NCBI RefSeq assembly: GCF_022533585.1
Contig: NZ_CP092827.1
Coordinates: 970,001-1,034,000 of the forward strand
DNA length: 64,000 nt
Origin: Pseudomonas sp. LS.1a
GTDB lineage: Bacteria; Pseudomonadota; Gammaproteobacteria; Pseudomonadales; Pseudomonadaceae
Direction of reading: 5' to 3'
The notes below the pieces were generated by a model. It had not been told where the DNA came from. It made no database searches and saw nothing but the letters and a program-made list of their open reading frames with translations. Numbering within the stretch: the first letter of the stretch is position 1; each line of letters starts with the position of its first letter. Made by a program: the position numbers and the translations under genes. Positions 1 to 8,129 of this stretch are shown here, in pieces.

Positions 1-535
1 CTTTCCTGGCCCAGTCAAAGGTCAGCCAGGTGCGCCAGTCCAGCGCCTTGCGCGGCCAGCGCAGGTACAGGCCGGAGAGGCAGAAGAACACCAGCATCAA
101 GGTGCAGGCACCGGTGATCTGCCGGCCGCTGTCGCCCATGGCCAGGAAGCGGTGCAGGTTGAGCATGAGGTTGAAGAAGCCTTGCCCGGCCACTTCTCCC
201 TTGAGTTCGCCAGTGTACGGGTCGGCGTAGCGCAGCGGGCCACGGCGCTCGCCTGGTGGCGGGGTGAAGGAGACGCGTGCGGCGTTGCCTTCGCGTACAT
301 CGACCCACAGCATCGCCACCTTGTCGTGCTGCTGGGCCTCGACTCGCTGGACCAGTTCGGCCGGGGGCAGCACGCCCTCCGGGCGCACCTGGACCTTCAG
401 GACATCGGCATTCAGCGCACGCAGCAGTTCTTCCTGAAACGAGTACAAGGCCCCGGTGATACCCATCAAGGCCAGCACCAGGCCAGCGGTGATGCCAAAG
501 AACCAGTGCAATTGGAACAGCGTCTTCTTCACCAC
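1..535 (-). CDS. piuB: PepSY-associated membrane protein PiuB (partial, C-terminus off the window)
   Basis: No ATG starts this frame. It begins at tandem GTG codons (533-535 and 530-532) behind an AGGTGA ribosome site, and reads through to the left edge without a stop, giving 178 residues. A first membrane helix lies at about residues 11-32, followed by a periplasmic PepSY-type stretch. A second helix at about 138-158 ends in GLYLRWPRK, the usual layout of the PepSY_TM family. Members are inner-membrane proteins linked to iron or siderophore uptake, probably as ferric-siderophore reductases. It follows piuA on the same strand, as in P. aeruginosa piuA/piuB, so co-regulation by iron is expected. 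The name rests on context and topology. The missing C-terminus cannot be judged. Confidence 0.85.
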   Translation of the reverse strand, partial: MVKKTLFQLHWFFGITAGLVLALMGITGALYSFQEELLRALNADVLKVQVRPEGVLPPAELVQRVEAQQHDKVAMLWVDVREGNAARVSFTPPPGERRGPLRYADPYTGELKGEVAGQGFFNLMLNLHRFLAMGDSGRQITGACTLMLVFFCLSGLYLRWPRKALDWRTWLTFDWARK

Positions 536-648
536 ATGATCACCTTGTGTTTCTGCCGCACACTGCGCGGCGTGCATTATGCCTTGATACGCAAAAGCCC
601 CGCTCACGGGAATGAACGGGGCGGGGGGAGCGGGTTGCTTGTTACCTG

Positions 649-752
649 TGCCGGCCTCTTCGCGGGTGAACCCGCTCCCACAGAGATATCACTGGATCTG
701 AGGCCAGTGGAGTACCTGTGGGAGCGGGTTCACCCGCAAAAGGGCCGGCACA
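649..752. repeat. REP pair (BIME) between piuA and piuB
   Basis: Two inverted copies of the P. putida-type REP core (CGCGGGTGAACCCGCTCCCACAG and its complement) flank a spacer of about 35 bases. It sits at the 3' end of piuA, where it could stabilise or end the transcript. Confidence 0.9.
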
Positions 753-789
753 GGCGCAGCCCATTCAACAGATCAACCCCATCCTGGCA

Positions 790-3072
790 TCAGAAGTGGA
801 CGCTGGTGGTCAACAGAGCCGTCCGCCCGGCTGCCTGGTTGGCGAAGTGGGTGGAGAAGGCCTTGTCGTAGTACACCTCGTTGGTCAGGTTCTGCACGTT
901 CAGCTGCAGGTCGATGTTCTTGGTCAGCTTGTAGGCAGCCATGGCGTCATAGCGCACGTAGCTGTCGACCATTGTGGTATTGGCTACGTTGCCATACACG
1001 TCATCGACGTAGAACGCACCGCCACCGATGGTCAGCTTCGGCGTAACGGAGTACGTGGTCCACAGGCTGGCGCTGTTGTTCGGCGTGTTTGGCAGCTGAT
1101 TGCCGTCGTTAGCCTTGTTCAGCGGGCCGCCGTCGATCTGACGTGCCTGAAGGTAGGTATAGCCGGCGAATACCTGCCACTTGTCGGTGAGCTTGCCGCT
1201 GGCCGACAGCTCGATGCCCTGTACACGAGTTTCGCCGACGTTCTCGTAGGTGGTGGTGTCCACCTGAACGCGGGCATTTTCCTTCTCTGTGCGGAAGATC
1301 GCTGCTGCCAGTGACAGGCGTTCGTCCAGCAAGTCCCACTTTGTACCTACTTCGTAGTTGGTGGTCTCTTCCGGCTCCAGGTCGCTGCCCAAGATATTGC
1401 CGCTGCGGTCAGTGGTGCCTGGCAGAGTGTTGGTTTCGGTACCCTCACCGAGCATGGCGCCTGGCGGGGTCGCGGACGTGGCGTAGGAAACATAGATGCT
1501 GCCGTTTTCGGCAGGCTTCCAGACCAGACCCAGCTGGCCTGTGAAGAATTCACTCTTGTCGCGACCTTTGGTAGGTACGCCGTTCTTGTTCACGACGGTT
1601 GCGCCGCTGGCGTCGTAGGTACGGAACTTGGTATCGAAATGGTCGTAACGCAGGCCCATGTTCAGCAGCCACTGGGGCGTGAGCTCCAGTGTATCGAAAG
1701 CATAGATCGCACGTGTCTTGCCGCTGGTTTTGGTACCGGCGTAGTTGCGCGAGACCGTGCCGTCCCAAGCGTCATCCGGGTTCGGGTCGCTCAGCGAGGT
1801 GCAGCTACCGCCGTTGCCAGGCCCAGTGCAGCTGAGTTTGCTGTTTGGCGTGACGGTGTAACTCTGGCGGTCGGACTCTTCCTTGGTGAACTCGATACCG
1901 GTGGAGAAATTGTTCTTGAAGCCGCCGACGAAGAACTCACCGAACAGGTCGGTCTGGTTGGTTGTGGTGGCGGTGTTGCCAACACGGGTGTTGGCGCGAC
2001 GCCAGACCCCATTGTTGTTGACGTTGCCAACACTGTCGTCAGGCTGGGTCAGGATGTAGTCCTGCATGCTGTTGCCGTGACGCAGGGTGTTTTTGATGGT
2101 CAGCGAGTCCGTCAGGTCGTGCTCGATGCCAATGGTTGCGATGTCAACGCGGGTCTTGCGGAAATCGCGACCGGTCAGGCCATAGAAGTTGTCGCTGTCG
2201 CCGCCGTCAGTCGGCTTGCTCGGGTGCGCCGAAGTGCGTGCAGTGTTGCCACCGGTCGGGATGGTGTACGGGATGCCCGAATCCGGAAGGTCGTCGCTTT
2301 CCAGATGGTAGTAGTCGAGGTTCACGCGGGTCGGGGTACCCAGGCCGAAGGCCAGCGATGGGGCGATACCCCAACGGTCGTAGTTGACCTTGTCGCGGCC
2401 GGCGACGTTGCTTTCGTGGGTCATCAGGTTAAGGCGGCCGGCAACGGTATCGCTGAACTGGTAGTTACCATCGAAGGTGTAGCGCTGGGTCTGGTCGCTG
2501 CCCCAAGTCCAGGCGCCATCGAGCGAGTTGCCCAGGTGTGCACGTTTGCTCACCAGGTTGATGGTGCCGCCGGCGGCACCACGGCCACCGATGGCCGAGT
2601 TCGGGCCCTTGGCTACTTCTACCGATTCGATGGCGAAGATTTCGCGGGTTTGTGCACCAGTGTCGCGTACGCCGTCCAGGTAGGTGTCGCCCTGGGCGTC
2701 GAAGCCGCGGATGAACGGGCGGTCGCCTTGCGGGTTGCCGCCTTCGCCGGCACCAAAGGTGATCCCTGGCACGGTGCGCAGGGCGTCCTGCAGGGTCAGG
2801 GCGCTGGTGTCCTTGATCACTTGCTGCGGGATCACGGTGATCGAGCGTGGGGTGTCTACCAGCGGCGCGGTGTACTTCTGCGAGGAGGCCTTGTCGACCT
2901 TGTAATCGGTGCTGGCTTGTTCAGCCTTGCCGTTGACGCTGGTGGCGTCGAGGGTGATCGCGCTGCTGGCGGCCGGGTCGGCGGCGTAGGCCGACGAGGC
3001 GCTGAGGGCGACGCCGATGGCAGACACGATCAGGCGTGGTGAACTCACTGCAGATGGTACGTACTGGCGCAT
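790..3072 (-). CDS. piuA: TonB-dependent siderophore receptor PiuA
   Basis: A 760-residue outer-membrane receptor for ferric siderophores, catecholate (Fiu/PiuA) type. The signal peptide ends about residue 30 (AYA/ADP). A TonB-box-like stretch ITLDATSV follows, then a plug domain from about 70 to 180 (DTPRSITVIP, PFIRGF, VEVAKGP, GGTINLVSK). The rest is beta-barrel and ends in a terminal aromatic (SVHF), as outer-membrane proteins need. The ATG start has a purine-rich site upstream. The gene diverges from piuC across a 222-base region holding a Fur-like box, and piuB follows it. In P. aeruginosa PiuA is also a route of entry for siderophore-linked beta-lactams. That is family knowledge, not shown here. 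Confidence 0.93.
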   Translation of the reverse strand: MRQYVPSAVSSPRLIVSAIGVALSASSAYAADPAASSAITLDATSVNGKAEQASTDYKVDKASSQKYTAPLVDTPRSITVIPQQVIKDTSALTLQDALRTVPGITFGAGEGGNPQGDRPFIRGFDAQGDTYLDGVRDTGAQTREIFAIESVEVAKGPNSAIGGRGAAGGTINLVSKRAHLGNSLDGAWTWGSDQTQRYTFDGNYQFSDTVAGRLNLMTHESNVAGRDKVNYDRWGIAPSLAFGLGTPTRVNLDYYHLESDDLPDSGIPYTIPTGGNTARTSAHPSKPTDGGDSDNFYGLTGRDFRKTRVDIATIGIEHDLTDSLTIKNTLRHGNSMQDYILTQPDDSVGNVNNNGVWRRANTRVGNTATTTNQTDLFGEFFVGGFKNNFSTGIEFTKEESDRQSYTVTPNSKLSCTGPGNGGSCTSLSDPNPDDAWDGTVSRNYAGTKTSGKTRAIYAFDTLELTPQWLLNMGLRYDHFDTKFRTYDASGATVVNKNGVPTKGRDKSEFFTGQLGLVWKPAENGSIYVSYATSATPPGAMLGEGTETNTLPGTTDRSGNILGSDLEPEETTNYEVGTKWDLLDERLSLAAAIFRTEKENARVQVDTTTYENVGETRVQGIELSASGKLTDKWQVFAGYTYLQARQIDGGPLNKANDGNQLPNTPNNSASLWTTYSVTPKLTIGGGAFYVDDVYGNVANTTMVDSYVRYDAMAAYKLTKNIDLQLNVQNLTNEVYYDKAFSTHFANQAAGRTALLTTSVHF

Positions 3073-3122
3073 TGCTTAGGACCTTCCCCAAGGTGTTAAG
3101 GCCGCGGATCTTAATGTAAGCG

Positions 3123-3137
3123 ATTGTGACTCACAAT
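3123..3137. promoter_or_regulatory. Perfect 7-1-7 palindrome in the piuA/piuC divergent region
   Basis: The 15-base sequence ATTGTGACTCACAAT is a perfect 7-1-7 inverted repeat. It overlaps by two bases the Fur-like box next to it and lies about 50 bases from the piuA start. It does not match the Fur half-site well, so it may bind another regulator. Confidence 0.45.
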
Positions 3138-3154
3138 TGAGAGTCGTTACCATT
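3136..3154. promoter_or_regulatory. Fur-like box, piuA/piuC control region
   Basis: Read on the minus strand, AATGGTAACGACTCTCAAT agrees at 15 of 19 positions with the enterobacterial/pseudomonad Fur-box form AATGATAATGATTCTCATT. Its place between two divergent iron-uptake genes supports Fur control of both. Confidence 0.55.
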
Positions 3155-3294
3155 CGTGAAGAATTTACAATCTTTACAATTTCCCTTTACGGTTTCATCA
3201 AGCTGAAACGTCTTAAGCGGCGAATGGGGGTTGTGAAGCGCAAAAGGGAATCAATATCATTGGCGCCTTTACATTTTCCAACGGTGCTGCCGCC

Positions 3295-3975
3295 ATGCTG
3301 CTTCACATCCCCGGCCTGTTCGATACCGATGAGCTGGCCCGTATCCGCGAGGCGCTGGAGCAGGCCGACTGGGCCGACGGCAAGATCACGGCCGGCTACC
3401 AGTCGGCCAAGGCCAAGCACAACCTGCAGCTGCCGGAAGGACACCCGCTGGCCAAGGAGATCGGCAGTGCGCTGATCGACCGCTTGTGGCAGAACCCGCG
3501 CTTCATGTCCGCAGCCTTGCCGCACAAGGTGTTCCCGCCGTTGATCAACTGCTACCGCGAAGGTGGCAATTTCGGCTTCCACATCGACAACGCCCTGCGC
3601 CAGCCCAAGGGCAGCCCGGAGCGGGTGCGTACCGACCTGTCCTCCACGCTGTTCCTCAGCGATCCGGACAGCTACGACGGCGGCGAGCTGGTGATCCAGG
3701 ACACCTATGGCGTGCAGCAGGTCAAACTGGCCGCCGGTGACCTGGTGCTGTACCCCGGCACCAGCCTGCACAAGGTCAACCCGGTGACCCGTGGCCAGCG
3801 TTACGCCGCGTTCTTCTGGACCCAGAGCCTGGTGCGCGAGGACAGCCAGCGGGCGTTGCTGTTCGAGATGGACAATGCCATCCAGCAACTGACTGCCGAT
3901 GTGCCGGACCATCCATCACTGCTGCAACTGACCGGCACCTACCACAACCTGCTGCGCCGCTGGGCCGAGGTCTGA
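3295..3975 (+). CDS. piuC: PKHD-type Fe(II)/2-oxoglutarate hydroxylase PiuC
   Basis: A 226-residue dioxygenase of the PiuC/YbiX family. The iron-binding facial triad is visible as H96-x-D98 (GFHIDNAL) and H159 (TSLHKV). R169 (RGQRY) is the expected 2-oxoglutarate anchor. Length matches the family, which is close to 226. It is divergent from piuA and shares its Fur-like control region. No strong ribosome site precedes the ATG. The biological substrate of PiuC proteins is not settled. A role in siderophore or receptor handling under iron limitation is the usual inference. Confidence 0.93.
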   Translation: MLLHIPGLFDTDELARIREALEQADWADGKITAGYQSAKAKHNLQLPEGHPLAKEIGSALIDRLWQNPRFMSAALPHKVFPPLINCYREGGNFGFHIDNALRQPKGSPERVRTDLSSTLFLSDPDSYDGGELVIQDTYGVQQVKLAAGDLVLYPGTSLHKVNPVTRGQRYAAFFWTQSLVREDSQRALLFEMDNAIQQLTADVPDHPSLLQLTGTYHNLLRRWAEV

Positions 3976-3978
3976 ACC

Positions 3979-4728
3979 GTGTCCTATCAGTTGCGGCGTG
4001 AGGAAGTGATGGATGTGGCCCGTTTGCAGGCCATGCTGGAAGAAAGCCCCGGCAAGGCTGCCCAGGCGATTCTGGCGGCGGCCGGGCAGGGTGCGGTCGA
4101 GGCACAGTTGCTGCTGGGGCAGATCCTGCTTGACGGGCGCGGCATTCAGGCGGATGCCGCCGTGGCCAGGCGCTGGTTCGGCATTGCCGCACAGGGCGGC
4201 AGTGCCATGGCGCACAACATGCTGGGGCGTTGCCTGGAGCATGGCTGGGGCGGTGAGCCAAGCCCGGCGCAGGCGGCCGTTCACTATGCGCGTGCGGCCG
4301 ATGCCGGGCTGGACTGGGGGCTGTACAACCTGGGCAACCTGCTGGCCACCGGGCGCGGCGTACCGGCCAACCAGGCGCAGGCGCTGATGTGCTACGAGAA
4401 AGCGGCGCACATGGGGCATGCCAAGTCGATGAACCTGTACGGGCGTTACCTGGAGCAAGGCATCGCCACGGCGCCCAACCCGACACGGGCGGTGCGCTGG
4501 TATCGGCGTTCGGCCGAGGCGGGGGACTTTCGCGGCATGTTCAGCCTGGGGCTGGTGCTGGTCGAGCGTGGGCAGGTGGCGGAAGCCGGGCCTTGGCTGG
4601 AGCGGGCGCGGGTCGAGGGGAACATGAATTTCCTGCGCAGTGCGCTGGTGAGCTTGCAGGGGGCGGGGCCGGTATTGATGGCCTTTGCGGCGCGGTATGC
4701 CGAGGAGATCGAGCGGCGCGAAGCCTGA
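3979..4728 (+). CDS. Sel1-repeat (TPR-like) protein
   Basis: This encodes 249 residues with four to five Sel1-like repeats (patterns such as GAVEAQLLLGQILLDGRGI, DWGLYNLGNLLATGRGV and HAKSMNLYGRYLEQGI). These helical repeats usually mediate protein-protein contacts. It starts three bases after the piuC stop, so the two are surely co-transcribed. The listed start is GTG. An in-frame ATG ten codons later (4009) has a better GAGG ribosome site and could be the true start. No signal peptide is visible. The piuC-Sel1 pairing is conserved in pseudomonads, but the function is unknown. Confidence 0.85.
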   Translation: MSYQLRREEVMDVARLQAMLEESPGKAAQAILAAAGQGAVEAQLLLGQILLDGRGIQADAAVARRWFGIAAQGGSAMAHNMLGRCLEHGWGGEPSPAQAAVHYARAADAGLDWGLYNLGNLLATGRGVPANQAQALMCYEKAAHMGHAKSMNLYGRYLEQGIATAPNPTRAVRWYRRSAEAGDFRGMFSLGLVLVERGQVAEAGPWLERARVEGNMNFLRSALVSLQGAGPVLMAFAARYAEEIERREA

Positions 4729-4741
4729 TGTCGCCTGTGCT

Positions 4742-4838
4742 GGCCCTATCGCCGGCAGGCCAGCTCCCACAGGGTCTGGACAAGGCTTGAGGCTGCGCTG
4801 TACCTGTGGGAGCGGGCGTGCCCGCGAAGAGGCCGGTA
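4742..4838. repeat. Degenerate REP pair between the Sel1 gene and speC
   Basis: The right arm (CCTGTGGGAGCGGGCGTGCCCGCGAAGAGGCCGG at 4804-4837) is intact. The left arm is decayed (CGCCGGCAGGCCAGCTCCCACAGG). The pair lies between convergent genes. Confidence 0.75.
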
Positions 4839-4854
4839 CAGCAAAGCACAAATG

Positions 4855-4877
4855 AAAACGGGGCCTTGCGGCCCCGT
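4855..4877 (-). terminator. Rho-independent terminator of speC
   Basis: On the minus strand, a perfect 8-bp stem (ACGGGGCC/GGCCCCGT, four-base loop) is followed by TTTT. It begins seven bases beyond the speC stop codon. Confidence 0.85.
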
Positions 4878-4883
4878 TGTGCA

Positions 4884-6047
4884 TTACAGGTAGTAAGCCT
4901 TCAGCGGCGGGAAGCCGTTGAATTCCACTGCGCTGTAGCTGGTGGTGTAGGCACCGGTCGACAGCCAGTACAGGCGGTCGCCGATGGCCAGGTTCAGCGG
5001 CAGGCCGTACTTGTAGTTTTCGTACATGATGTCGGCGCTGTCGCAGGTCGGGCCGGCGATGACCACTTCTTCGGCCTCGCCTTTCTTCTCGGTCCAGATC
5101 GGGAACTTGATGGCTTCGTCCATGGTTTCGATCAGGCCGGAGAACTTGCCCACGTCGGTGTAGATCCAGCGCTCGACAGCGGTGCGCGACTTGCGTGCAA
5201 CCAGTACCACTTCGCTGACCAGGATACCGGCGTTGGCAATCAGCGAACGGCCCGGCTCGAGGATGATTTCCGGCAGGTCGTCACCGAAGTCTTCCTTCAG
5301 GAAGCGGATGATCTCTTCGGCGTAGGTTTCCAGGCTGTTGGTCCGGGTGATGTAGTTGGCCGGGAAGCCGCCACCCATGTTGATCAGCTTCAGCTCGATG
5401 CCGTCTTCTTCCTTCAGGCGCTCGAAGATCACCTTGACCTTGGCGATGGCAGCGTCCCATACGCTGATGTCGCGCTGCTGCGAGCCAACATGGAAGGAAA
5501 TGCCGTAAGGCACCAGGCCCAGGTCGCGGGCGAGGATCAGCAGGTCCATGGCCATGTCGGTCTGGCAGCCGAATTTGCGCGACAGCGGCCAGTCGGCAGT
5601 GGTCGAGCCTTCGGTGAGGATACGCACGTACACTTTCGAGCCCGGCGCGGCCTTGGCGATGTTGCGCAGGTCGGCTTCCGAGTCGGTGGCATACAGGCGC
5701 ACGCCCTTCTCGTAGAAGTAGCGGATGTCCTTGGACTTCTTGATGGTGTTGCCGTAGCTGATGCGGTCGGCGGTTACACCGCGGCCCAGCACCTTGTCCA
5801 GCTCGTAGATCGAGGCGATGTCGAAGCTCGAACCTTTTTCCTTGAGCAGGTCGATGATCTCGACGGCCGGGTTGGCCTTGACCGCGTAGTACACCTTGGC
5901 GAATTCGAAACCAGCACGCAGGTCGTCATAGGCCTGGCTGATCATCTGGGTATCGATGAGTACGAACGGGGTTTCCTGCTTGTCGGCGAACGCCTTCATT
6001 TTCTGGAAGGTGTCACGCGCGAAATAGTCTTCGACCTGGATCGACAT
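4884..6047 (-). CDS. speC: Ornithine decarboxylase SpeC (fold type III PLP enzyme)
   Basis: A 387-residue PLP-dependent decarboxylase that makes putrescine from ornithine. The PLP lysine is K57 in YYAVKANP. EPGR, the phosphate/PLP-binding loop, and the active-site cysteine C335 in GPTCDSAD are present, as in eukaryotic-type ornithine decarboxylases. The frame can be opened further to a TTG at 6068, but the ATG at 6047 has a GGAG site nine bases upstream and gives the usual family length, so I use it. The gene is monocistronic, with its own terminator downstream. Lysine or diaminopimelate decarboxylase are alternatives within the fold. The length and CDSAD motif favour ornithine. Confidence 0.93.
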   Translation of the reverse strand: MSIQVEDYFARDTFQKMKAFADKQETPFVLIDTQMISQAYDDLRAGFEFAKVYYAVKANPAVEIIDLLKEKGSSFDIASIYELDKVLGRGVTADRISYGNTIKKSKDIRYFYEKGVRLYATDSEADLRNIAKAAPGSKVYVRILTEGSTTADWPLSRKFGCQTDMAMDLLILARDLGLVPYGISFHVGSQQRDISVWDAAIAKVKVIFERLKEEDGIELKLINMGGGFPANYITRTNSLETYAEEIIRFLKEDFGDDLPEIILEPGRSLIANAGILVSEVVLVARKSRTAVERWIYTDVGKFSGLIETMDEAIKFPIWTEKKGEAEEVVIAGPTCDSADIMYENYKYGLPLNLAIGDRLYWLSTGAYTTSYSAVEFNGFPPLKAYYL

Positions 6048-6327
6048 GCTCAGGGACTCCATGGGCAAACTGAAAGATTAAGTGGCTGCAAACTGAACGT
6101 CCTCCGTATCCCCACTTTGGTTCGCCTACTCAGTACTTGAGCCGGATGGATCGTTTCCAGCATGGACGTTCGGCGCGCACTTTAGGGCGTGAAGAATGCA
6201 GAATCAACAGGCAATCCGGGCGTGATCGACGTGGATCGACGACCAGCCATTTGAATAACCGACTCGTGTGACCAGCTGATGTTCCCCGCAGTGTTTCAAG
6301 CGTAAAAAATTGTGGAATGGACCAAAT

Positions 6328-6405
6328 TGGCCCCTTCGCGGGTAAACCCGTTCCCACAGGGTTTTCACGCTTCCTGTGGGAGCGGGTTTACCCGCGAAGA
6401 GTCCT
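6328..6405. repeat. REP pair (BIME) upstream of fecI
   Basis: Two inverted REP cores (CGCGGGTAAACCCGTTCCCACAGG and CCTGTGGGAGCGGGTTTACCCGCG) are separated by only 13 bases. Confidence 0.93.
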
Positions 6406-6499
6406 GTGGTGTTCATATTTATGGCCACAATGCTTCGCACTGCCGTCCATGAAAAAGACAATAAATTTTTTGTTACCGACTGGCGGAATTGCCGGTTTT

Positions 6500-6518
6500 G
6501 ATGAGAAACATTACTATT
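6500..6518. promoter_or_regulatory. Fur-like box upstream of fecI
   Basis: GATGAGAAACATTACTATT, read on the minus strand, matches AATGATAATGATTCTCATT at 15 of 19 positions. It lies 22 bases before the fecI ATG, a position where a bound repressor would block transcription. Iron control of fecI by Fur is the classical arrangement. Confidence 0.6.
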
Positions 6519-6540
6519 CGCACCCTTGTCCGCCTCCCTG

Positions 6541-7038
6541 ATGACCCCGACCGTGTCCGGACCCAAAGGCTTCCTCGACCACTACCACGAGCTGATCGGC
6601 ACCTGGACGCGCAAGTTGCGCAGTCGACCGCAGGCCGAGGACCTCACCCACGATGCCTTTGTCCGGGTACTGGAAAACCCGCGCGAGCAGGTTGAGCAGC
6701 CCCGCGCCTACCTGCACCAGACCGCGCGCAACATTGCCGTGGACGGTTTCCGTCGCGAGGACCGCCGCCAGGCCCTGGAGCTGGAAGCCTTCGATGAAGG
6801 CGTGGCCGGTAATGGCGACCCCGAGGCCTACGTGCATGCGCTGGAGCTGGCCGACAGGGTCGAGCGGGCGCTGGCCGAACTGCCGCTCAATTGCCGGCAG
6901 GTGTTCATCTGGCAGAAGCTCGAAGGCCTGACCCAGGCCGAGATCGCCGAGCGCATGGGGTTGAGCAAGAACATGGTCGAAAAGTATATGATCCGCACGC
7001 TCCGGCATCTGCGTGAGCACCTGGATGTGTCGGCATGA
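6541..7038 (+). CDS. fecI: ECF sigma factor FecI (ferric citrate uptake)
   Basis: A 165-residue extracytoplasmic-function sigma factor. Region 2 spans roughly residues 10-75 (HYHELIGTWTRKLRSRPQAEDLTHDAFVRVLE). Region 4 spans about 105-160 (LPLNCRQVFIWQKLEGLTQAEIAERMGLSKNMVEKY). It would direct RNA polymerase to fecA when FecR signals ferric citrate. A TTG five codons upstream is possible, but the ATG at 6541 is the conventional choice. Neither has a strong ribosome site. It overlaps fecR by four bases (ATGA), so the two are translationally coupled. The citrate assignment comes from the linked fecA. Confidence 0.9.
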   Translation: MTPTVSGPKGFLDHYHELIGTWTRKLRSRPQAEDLTHDAFVRVLENPREQVEQPRAYLHQTARNIAVDGFRREDRRQALELEAFDEGVAGNGDPEAYVHALELADRVERALAELPLNCRQVFIWQKLEGLTQAEIAERMGLSKNMVEKYMIRTLRHLREHLDVSA

Positions 7039-8021
7039 TGAGTCAGGAGACCTTTTCGATGAAACAGCACGGTACCGGTACCGTCCGCGAGCAGGCGGCC
7101 GCATGGTTTGCCCGCGTGCAGGATGCGCCTCGCGATGCCGTGCTGCAGGCGCAACTGCACGCCTGGCTGGAAGGCGATGCACGGCACCGTGAAGAGTACC
7201 AGCAGCTCGCCCGCCTGTGGCAGGCCGCCGACTTCATCCCCCGCCAGCGCCTGGAAGCGCTGTGCCAGCCAGCCCCGGTACGTCAGTTGCCACGTCGACG
7301 CTTTGTGCGCCAGGCCTTGGCCGCCAGTGTGGCCGCACTGGCGTTGGGGCTGGGCTGGGGTGGCTGGCACTACCAGCAACTGAATCACCAGGGCAGTTTG
7401 CAGACAGCCTTCAACGAACGCCGCCAGGTTGACCTGCCGGATGGTTCGCACCTTGAACTCAACGGCAGTACGCAAGTGCAGGTCGCCTTCAGCGCCGGCC
7501 AGCGGCATGTCCGGCTGATGGCGGGTGAAGTGATGTTCACCGTCGCCCATGACAGTGGCAGGCCGTTCGTGGTCGACACCGCCCAGGGGAGCGTGACTGT
7601 CACCGGTACCCGTTTCGATGTCCGGCTGGACCCGGCCAGCACGCGCGTGGCGGTGGAGCAGGGCTCGGTGCGTGTGCAGGGCAAGGGCGCCTCGCTGGCG
7701 CAGCTCACGGCTGGCCAGGGCTCGCATATCGATGCACAAGGCCAGGTGGCCGCACCCTATGCGGTGAATACCGATGCCCTGACGGCCTGGCGCCAAGGCC
7801 GGCTGGTGTTCGACAACGCCACCCTGGCCGAGGTGGTGGCAGAAGCTTCGCGTTACCGCAGCCAGCCGCTGCGGGTCGCCCCCGGCAAAGTCGCCCAACT
7901 GCGGCTGTCCAGCACCTTCAGCACCGACGACACCGACGCGCTGCTGCGCGCCTTGCCGAGCATCCTGCCGGTGGCCATCAAGGCCCATGAAGATGGCTCG
8001 CGCGAAATAATCGCGAAATAG
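7035..8021 (+). CDS. fecR: FecR anti-sigma/signal-transducing membrane protein
   Basis: This encodes 328 residues with one membrane helix at about 92-110 (ALAASVAALALGLGWGG). The cytoplasmic N-terminal part, about 20-80, is the FecR_N/DUF4880 type (AAAWFARVQD, HREEYQQLARLW). The periplasmic FecR domain, about 125-220, contains RQVDLPDGSHLELN and GEVMFTVAHDSGRPF. It relays receptor occupancy to the sigma factor. The order fecI-fecR-fecA and the ATGA overlap with fecI are standard. A run of eight T residues (8029-8036) follows the stop, but no hairpin sits directly next to it. Read-through into fecA or a separate fecA promoter are both possible. Confidence 0.92.
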   Translation: MMSQETFSMKQHGTGTVREQAAAWFARVQDAPRDAVLQAQLHAWLEGDARHREEYQQLARLWQAADFIPRQRLEALCQPAPVRQLPRRRFVRQALAASVAALALGLGWGGWHYQQLNHQGSLQTAFNERRQVDLPDGSHLELNGSTQVQVAFSAGQRHVRLMAGEVMFTVAHDSGRPFVVDTAQGSVTVTGTRFDVRLDPASTRVAVEQGSVRVQGKGASLAQLTAGQGSHIDAQGQVAAPYAVNTDALTAWRQGRLVFDNATLAEVVAEASRYRSQPLRVAPGKVAQLRLSSTFSTDDTDALLRALPSILPVAIKAHEDGSREIIAK

Positions 8022-8129
8022 ATTCAGGTTTTTTTTCGCTCGTTCGTCTTCCCCGCCAGCTGCAACTGCCAAGCATTTCCATTTGCATGCGGTTGGCGTT
8101 TATTCCGTATTCCAGGAAGTTTCGACGAC

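Larger units (their letters stand above)
6048..6540. other. Intergenic region between divergent speC and fecI
   Basis: This region of about 490 bases holds the speC leader (about 6048-6300), a REP pair (6328-6405) and a Fur-like box just before fecI. I see no convincing gene in it. Confidence 0.7.

Noticed and set aside
6048..6068. Longer SpeC starting at TTG 6068
   Set aside because: ATG 6047 has a better ribosome site and gives the family's usual 387 residues.
8022..8129. Terminator at the T8 run after fecR
   Set aside because: No hairpin is adjacent. The small CGCGA/TCGCG stem is 15 bases too far upstream.
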